DNA of 15,320 nucleotides, from NCBI GenBank assembly GCA_002118135.1, contig BDIU01000495.1:1-15320 (forward strand), in the 5' to 3' direction. The translations under genes were made by a program, and so were the position numbers. The notes under the pieces are model-generated. The model searched no databases. It was not told where the DNA came from and saw only the letters and a list, made by a program, of their open reading frames with translations. Of this stretch, positions 1 through 6,500 are shown piece after piece. Numbering within the stretch: position 1 is the first letter of the stretch; the number at the start of each line of letters is the position of its first letter. Source of the DNA: Trebouxia sp. TZW2008 (lineage: Eukaryota > Chlorophyta > Trebouxiophyceae > Trebouxiales > Trebouxiaceae).

Positions 1-674
1 TCGGCTTTCGCCCATTCGCCATTCGGCTGGGGCTCGTGACCTTTCTGCTCTCTCACTGCCGCTTGCTGATGCTTCGGATTGCAACTTTGCCTTTAGTCAC
101 GTTTCGAGGTCTTCTTCTTCAGATGGCGCGAGTCACCTCAGTTGGACGTTGGGGCAAAATCCTTCCAAGGACTGATTGTCAGGTTGATTGACCTGCTATC
201 ATTTGGTGCATGCCGTGCTGCCAGACTGCCTGCTGTGTCTGTGCTGTCTGTGACGGAGATCACCGCTGGAAAGCTGATCGACGTCGGAGCAATCAGTATG
301 TTACGGAGATGTTCGTTTCCACAACGACCACAGTAGCCCTGACGTGACTGGCCAGCAGCTGTTTGATGCAAACTGCAGATCAGATACAGTGTCAGTCGTG
401 ACAGCCAGCTATAACCGTCGGCGACGTGCCAGTGCCGTCTGGCATACTTCAGCTCAAAAGCTCACACCACCATCCCATCGCCATAGCTGCGCAAATCGGC
501 CGCCGAAATGCATCCCTTGTGACGTTTCAGCGAGCTCCCACGGCACATCGGGGCTCGCATCCTGAAAGTGACTTGCCTGGGAGCGGTGTCTGTCAGCCAA
601 GTTGGTGACTTGAGTTGCAAACATCCCAGACAAGGCCTGCCCTTTTCAGAAAGTGCTTTGCTCTGGCTATCCAG
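1..674. other. Unresolved upstream region (promoter, 5' UTR or early exons of the CaaX-protein gene)
   Basis: No exon here can be defended. An ATG at 122-124 opens a 22-codon + frame, and several short open stretches follow, but none shows a family motif or a clear phase-compatible donor to the exon at 675. The stretch is rich in TGAC/GTCA words, including similar TCACGTTTCGAG (near 97) and TGACGTTTCAGCGAG (near 521), which could be bZIP/CRE-like promoter elements. That is inference. The missing 5' end of the downstream + strand gene must lie here or outside the window. Confidence 0.3.
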
Positions 675-803
675 ACGGAGACACTGGCACCTTCCAGCTA
701 CAAAAAGTCGGTCGTGGTGCCCATGCCCAGTCCCTCAGAAGCTGTGAACAAGCCAAAAGTCAATGCCTACGCGCAGAAGGTTGTTGTCAAGCAAGCACCG
801 CGG
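675..803 (+). CDS. CaaX-protein gene, exon upstream of the Gln-rich exon
   Basis: The 129-nt frame starts after a CTATCCAG acceptor and ends at CGG/GTGAGC. It encodes a Lys/Val/Pro-rich segment (SYKKSVVVPMPSPSEAV...) with no recognised domain. The acceptor is uncertain: the same frame is open back to 609, and another AG lies at 648-649. A start at the internal ATG (in PMPSPS) is also possible. Confidence 0.45.
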
Positions 804-2358
804 GTGAGCTCAAACTCCATGAACGGCTTGGTTGTTCAAAGATAGCCTGCAGGCAATACCACAGCATGTCATGTTGTCTGCAATGCCATTTGCAGCTTGG
901 AAGCATTGTTGTGATCACTGTACATATACATGGAGCTGCTTCCTCCTCTCAGCACTGCTAATGCATATGATCACATCGCCTGCTACTTGCTTTGAGGTTG
1001 TAGTGAGCAGAAACATCACAAACAAAGTCTTTAGCAAGCTGTGTACACTGCAGGGCCATGCAGCAGATCAGCTGCAAGATTCACAAAAGCAGCGGTTACT
1101 ACAACCTGAGTCACCTCGGACTTCAGACTCCCCCCGTTCCTCTACACCCCTGCAACCACAGCAGCTGCCACCACTATCAAATCACCCACCTCAGCAGCCG
1201 CCACAGCACTTTCAGCTGCAGCCAGAGCAGCAGCTACAGCAGCAGCAGCAACCACAGCTGCCACAGCAGGTAGCCCTTGATCAGTGGCAGTGGTTGGAGT
1301 CACAAACGGCTAGTCCTGGTCAGCATGCATTTGAAGTCACAGCCCAACAGCCAACGCTTAGTCAGCAGAATGGTATGCAAGCCAGGAGTAGACCAGCGTC
1401 AGCATCTTTTGCAAACAGCTTGGTACAAGACTCACCGAGTCAGACTCAGAGTCAAGCGTCTTCCAGGACGGTCACGGCGTCGCCGCGAGTCACAAATGAC
1501 TTGCCTTTCGGCACAATGCAAACCAAGAATGTCTCTTGGAAGGTACAGTCTGCAAGACTCAGCATGTGCAGTACCGTAATGTACCATTGCATAAAGGCTG
1601 ATTTACAGCCTCGCAGATTTGTGGAGGGCATATGCAAGCATCCAAATTCGCTTGCATGCACCAGTGCTTCACCCCACATTTGTAACTCTGTCATGCAATC
1701 ACCATCAGGCAGCATCAGCTGCAGATACGCAAGCAATGCACAGAAGTCAACTTCAAACGGGTATCATCAATCTGCCATGCATGCAACCATGTTACAGGAA
1801 GAATTGCTTTACATTGCTGTCAGCACTTCACCAGCTGTTCAGCTCGCAATGCTGCTCTCATGGAAGCATGTTGTGCATTCATTGAACAGAAAAAACATGT
1901 CGTAGCCTTTCTGACTTCCTCTTGCATCTGTTGGTTTGTCGCAACTGGCAGCTGTTGCCTGTAGCAAATGCTTCAGTTGCAAGTGCCCTTAGCCCGTTGC
2001 AAGTGCATCAGAATCACAGCAGAAGGGCGTGACATGTGCATTACTATCAAGACATACAGTCCGGGGTTGGCACCCATATGTGACTCATTGGACTTCCTGG
2101 CCTGAAACGCACAGGTGAATCTGCCTGGCAACCAAAGGCAGCCATTTAGAGTTTGCCTCAAAGAAAAGGCGAATGTCCTGCTGATGAAAGACTGAGTCAA
2201 AGAAAGAAACATGTTGACCTCTGATCATTACACTGCAGGATGCGCAAGGTGAGGACTTGTGCCACTACCGAGACTTTGAGCCAAGCGATGCAAGCGACTC
2301 AGATTCAGATGAGACAGACTGGCAGACTCAGAAAAAGGGGTGCTGTATACTCATGTGA
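675..2358 (+). CDS. Gln-rich, disordered protein with PP1-docking-like motif and C-terminal CaaX box (three 3' exons; 5' end unresolved)
   Basis: Exons 675-803, 1054-1542 and 2239-2358 join in phase 0 at both introns (CGG/GTGAGC to TGCAG/GGC; AAG/GTACAG to CTGCAG/GAT), giving about 245 residues. From N to C the protein has a basic, Val/Lys/Pro-rich segment, a long Gln/Pro/Ser-rich low-complexity region, the sequence KNVSWKD, an acidic SDASDSDSDE tract and the terminus KKGCCILM. KNVSW fits the RVxF-type docking consensus for protein phosphatase 1 ([RK]x[VI]x[FW]). The following DxxGxxL..YRDFEPSD resembles regions after RVxF in some PP1 regulators, though no family is assigned. CILM is a CaaX box. 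The neighbouring Cys and the KK fit prenylation plus palmitoylation, so a membrane location is inferred. The frame stays open past the donor to 1905, so a retained-intron isoform ending there cannot be excluded. A regulatory subunit of PP1 is a hypothesis. Confidence 0.6.
1054..1542 (+). CDS. CaaX-protein gene, Gln/Pro/Ser-rich exon
   Basis: The exon has 163 codons in phase 0 between TGCAG/GGCCAT and TGGAAG/GTACAG. It holds a CAG-rich tract (about 1139-1275) encoding runs such as QQLQQQQQPQLPQQ, followed by a Ser/Thr-rich stretch and the PP1-docking-like KNVSW at the very end. Such composition usually means intrinsic disorder. The docking motif and its acidic follow-up are split between this exon and the next, which supports the splice. 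Confidence 0.65.
1543..2238 (+). other. Intron before the CaaX exon
   Basis: GT-AG intron of 696 nt, phase 0. Two stretches (about 2013-2056 and 2157-2200) loosely resemble the start of the downstream exon, sharing words such as AAGG..GAC.TGTGC.ACTA..AGAC. They may be old acceptor-side junction copies like those in the kinase gene, but the match is weak. The first 363 nt are open in the upstream frame. Confidence 0.5.
2239..2358 (+). CDS. CaaX-protein gene, terminal exon with acidic tract and CCILM terminus
   Basis: A TTACACTGCAG acceptor precedes 39 codons and a TGA. The exon continues the PP1-docking-like segment (DAQGEDLCHYRDFEPSD), then the Asp/Ser tract, WQTQKKG and CCILM. The CaaX reading needs exactly this frame and stop. 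By general CaaX rules a terminal Met favours farnesylation. Confidence 0.7.
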   Translation, partial: DAQGEDLCHYRDFEPSDASDSDSDETDWQTQKKGCCILM

Positions 2359-3381
2359 CATGCAACCCTGGTTTGTACGTGTGTGCGTCTGAGCGCACTG
2401 AAAGTCTGAGTCAGTGACATACAGCGGTGCGTCAAGGACCAATTAACCAATTTCTTTTGTGGACGATTCTGGTTTGACGCGCTGCAAAAGGGGATATCTT
2501 ACTTGCTCAGGGGTTTTAATTTGCTCAGCTTTGGCAATTCTGACAAGTCTCTTTGTTTCAGTTGTGCATCCTTACTGCTTTTTGAGCATGGTCTCTGTGT
2601 TCAGCAGAAAGTTGAGTACCTGGCTTTACAGTCAGCTGTTTGGTTACTTGGCTTCATTTGACCTGTATTTCGTGTTTGACAGTATGACAAAACCTTTCCT
2701 GTGAGTAGCGTCTTTTCAGACATAAGTTGCCATTTGAGCACTTTTGTCACGTACATTGCTTTCTGTGGACATCACCACAAGTAAGTAAGCTACAGCAGTC
2801 ACTGTGAAGAAAGGCACAGATCTATAAGATATTGCTGTTAGTGAAGCTCGCACGCCCTTGTTTGGGGTTGCTGCATACTTGTGCACTATTCCTTGTGAGT
2901 GGCGCTTCAGATACTCTCATGCCCATGTGATCTTCGAATCTCACAGGTGTGCAGCATTCATTGCCACCAAGCAATTCCGGTTGGCTTCTGTTCGCATGCA
3001 TGCAAATAACGCATACGCACTGTTTTCGTCCAGCATCACCCCTTTAACGCAACAGTCTCGTCCAAAAGTTCGTTGCAATCAAAGTAGCAAATGTACAGCA
3101 AATTGAATGCCCATTCAATGTGATCAACACAAAGCACAGTTGCCTATTGTACACGTAGTACACACACTGCCAGCCTGCTTTGTTGCAGCAGACAAATCAC
3201 ATCCTGCTGACACACTTCGATCCAGTCCACTGGACGACAATTCAGGGGTAGCATCAGCTCAGAGCACGAGATGATGGCATTTCACACCCACTTGAGTTCA
3301 CTGACACACAATTCTGACCAAAAGAAAAGATTGTTCTACACAATGGGGACAAAAGAGCGAGGCCAGATATTGCACCACTTC
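2359..3381. other. Convergent intergenic region / 3' UTRs
   Basis: This lies between the stop of the + strand CaaX gene and the stop of the - strand kinase gene. I found no motif-bearing ORF. Short hydrophobic frames (for example near 2459-2704) look like chance. It probably holds both 3' UTRs. TTACA at about 2625 would read TGTAA, the usual green-algal polyadenylation word, on the kinase strand. Confidence 0.4.
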
Positions 3382-3528
3382 TCAAACCAAGGTTTTCAGA
3401 ACCCCTCTTTGCTTTGGAATCAAGGGGGAGGATGTCGTGGGTGCTGCATACCCCTGAGACACCCCAAGCGGACTGACAACAGCTTCTGACAAGACACCTC
3501 CAGCCATGACATTGATGCTGACTGGTGC
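3382..3528 (-). CDS. Kinase exon 6: terminal exon
   Basis: A GATGTGCAG acceptor is followed by 48 codons and a TGA (APVSINVMAGGVLSEAVVSP...KTLV). Phase 0 matches exon 5. It is the first good phase-compatible acceptor with an open frame I found below exon 5, but no motif confirms it, so an alternative last exon is possible. Confidence 0.6.
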   Translation of the reverse strand, partial: APVSINVMAGGVLSEAVVSPLGVSQGYAAPTTSSPLIPKQRGVLKTLV

Positions 3529-6500
3529 CTGCACATCACAAAGCATCACTCATGTAAACACTGCCAGAATAGCTTCAAGCTAGCAAAACTTGCAGCTGGC
3601 CAGATCTAGTGTTTGAACACAATAATGTTGTTCTTGTTGTCTGAAAGGTAATGACGTACAAGTAGTCCGGACGTCAAAGGGCATGGGCTCACTAAAAACA
3701 GGCTATCCATGTATGTTGAAGATTCTGGGCTGCTGCCTTTCAGGTAAGCCCCCAGTGTGACACCCCATAGCATAGGCTTTCTGTTTATTGCTTAATTGCT
3801 ACAAGGCTTTACTTGAAGGCATTTTTCCTTGGTGGGCTCCTCATAGGCAGCATGCAGCTTGAAACTATAATCTGGTTTTGTCACTAGTAGGTTGTACTCA
3901 ACGGCCATTCTCCTTGATGGGCTCTTCACGTACAGTGAGCAACTTGAACCAGGGGCGCTTGATGGCTTGCCTGATCATAAAGAAGAAGAACAACAGCAAT
4001 GATAGCGATGATGAAACAGCCATGCACTGTAGCACAATGCCGAGTTTGTATGGTCCAGGTCCTCACAAGCACAGCAAGCCAAGCTGTACCTGAAGGCCGT
4101 TTTCCTTAGTGGGCTCTTCATCGGCAGCATGAAGCTTGAAAGTTTGACCTGTTTCTGTCACTAGCAAGTTGTAGCCAAAGGCCGTTATCCTGAATTGCCT
4201 TCCCAAAGCAGCATGCAGCTTGAACCTATAATCTGCTTTTGTCACTAGTGAGCTGTACCTGAAGGCCATTCTCCTTGGTTGGCTCTTCATAGGCAGCATG
4301 CAGTTTGAACCAGGGGTGGTTGATGGCTTGCTTTGCAGTCAATCGCTTAGCTGGGTCTCGTCGCAACAGGCCCCTCAACAGATCCAGCCCTTCTGGAGAC
4401 ATTTGCAGAAAGGGCCCAAAGTCAAAAGGGATGTTGTCCATTGTGACTGCCCTCATGACATCATCCAGGGTGCTTGAACGGCACTCGTCCATACTTTCCC
4501 TGAAGCACAGCAATGAATATTATGAGCTCTGTATTGAAAAGGTACTGAGTAAAATCTCTCATGACATCATCAAGAGTGCAACATACAAAGGCAGTATAGT
4601 GCTTGGGCGTAACCTGGTTTGCATCGTGAGCTGATCGAGGCATTTTATATCTTGGGCAAAAGGGTGAGTGAGGCATTGTTCACATGAACAGCAGGCCAAA
4701 GATAACAGCGAGGCAAATGCTGACTACTCTGAAGAGTTGTGTGAGGTGCTGCCTCTCAGACAGGAGAGAAGCGGTGGCACCATACGCTGTAACAGTTAGA
4801 TGAGCATAAGTGCATCAGAAGATTGACAGGTTGGTGATGTTGGAGATGCACGATCTCAGAGGCTCAGGTTGGCGATCGTGGGAACGCACAAATGCAGAGG
4901 CTCAAAATGATGGTGGTGGGGGTGCATAACTCAGAGGCCAAGCTGGGCAGCCCCATCTATTATTGTGTGCCCTTTGGGCTGTTCAGAGTGTTGTCAATGC
5001 AGTTTGAGCATCGGTCCAGTTCAGACAATGCAAACAGCCTATGACACTGTCTGCGCGCCTCCGTTGTTGCTTGCAGGTACTGTGTCTGTGAGGTGTGTGC
5101 TTCTGTTGCTGCAGCCAGGCTCAATGAGATAAGGACATAGCTGCGGGTTTTGCCAATGCCATCAGTCAAGCTATTGCTCCGAAATGCATATGAAGCGGCT
5201 TTTGTCATCTGAGCACATACGCTGACACCCCTCACTGTGGCTAATGCACAAATTGCCTTGTACACAAAGCACTGGCAATGTTGATGCTGATATGTTGTCC
5301 GGATCATGGCGTGACAGAGGAAGCATGCAAAATGCGCGTGCTGAGTGCTCACCATAAAAGCGCTGTGAGACTAACTGGTGAAGCATTCAGCCCATGTCAT
5401 TGAAGCACACGAGCTGAGGCATCTCATGATGGCTGTGTTGCAACTCGACATGTACAATTATGACTGGCAATCATAGCACAGATGAGTTGGCCAAATCAGC
5501 CAATCAATGCGCAAGTATGGGCTAGAAGAGCATGAGCTAAAGCAGGCAAGCGCTGAGTGCTCACAAGAACGCAAATTGCTTTGAGATTGGGTGGTACAGC
5601 ATCATTCCCATGTCAGAGAGCACACGTGCTGAGTGCCAGAACGCAGCAACTGTTCATGATATTCTCCTAAAGTGCTGACTGCTCACCAGAAGGGGAAGCC
5701 CTGTGAGATGGAGTGGTACAGCATCATGACTGACTGAGTGAGCGTGCTAGAGCAGGCCAGTGCAGAGTGCTCACCAGCAAGAAAAGCAATGTAACATCAC
5801 ACGATACAGCATGCAGGTGCTGACAGCTCATGAGAATGGGAAACGCTGTGCAGCGTGGTAGTACAGCACGATGTTCATGCCAGAGCAGGCAACTGCTGAG
5901 CGCTCACCAGAAAGGGAAGCGCTGTGAGATGAAGTGATACAGCATCATGCCCAGGCTCCACATGTCTGCCTGCACCCCGTACTCCCTCCTAAACACCTCC
6001 GGCGCCATGTACACAGGAGTACCAGCCCTGCAAGCCATGCATGTTGGGGGAAAGAAAAGTCTACGCCGTTGAGCGTCATAAAGGGAGCCTCTGTCTAAAG
6101 AGGCAGCCCGGCAATGCATGTTATAATGACCCATGACCAATACAAACTTGCAACTACCTTGCAATGCTATCATGTGACTTGGCTTGTCTGACATTATTGG
6201 GAGTATGTACAGAGAACTATCAGCCTGACATGCAATTCATTGTTGTCATGCTTGCTAGTGAAGAACCTGTCAGTTGCTTACAGAACCAGTGCTCTGCTTG
6301 TGCAATCACGAGCCCCGATTCAAGATATGTTGTGTCACTCAGCTTACTACACACCATTGGGTGTCATGGACAGAGAAGTACATGTACAGAGCCAGCACTA
6401 CAAACAAATGCAACCATTTCAGGAATGTGACATACGATTTGCGATGAAATCTGCATGGATTAAAACAAAGAAAAACACTCCTCTTGAGCTGGAGCATGTT

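Noticed and set aside
832..1905. Single 357-codon + strand ORF taken as one gene
   Set aside because: Its central part is the Gln-rich exon, but the flanks read through an acceptor at 1054 and a good donor at 1543. The spliced model gives a coherent C-terminus. Intron retention remains possible.
4960..5355. 131-codon minus-strand open frame inside kinase intron 4
   Set aside because: Its ATG lies within a decayed exon 4 junction copy (ATGGTGAGC). It shows no family motif and lies wholly in an intron of the same strand.
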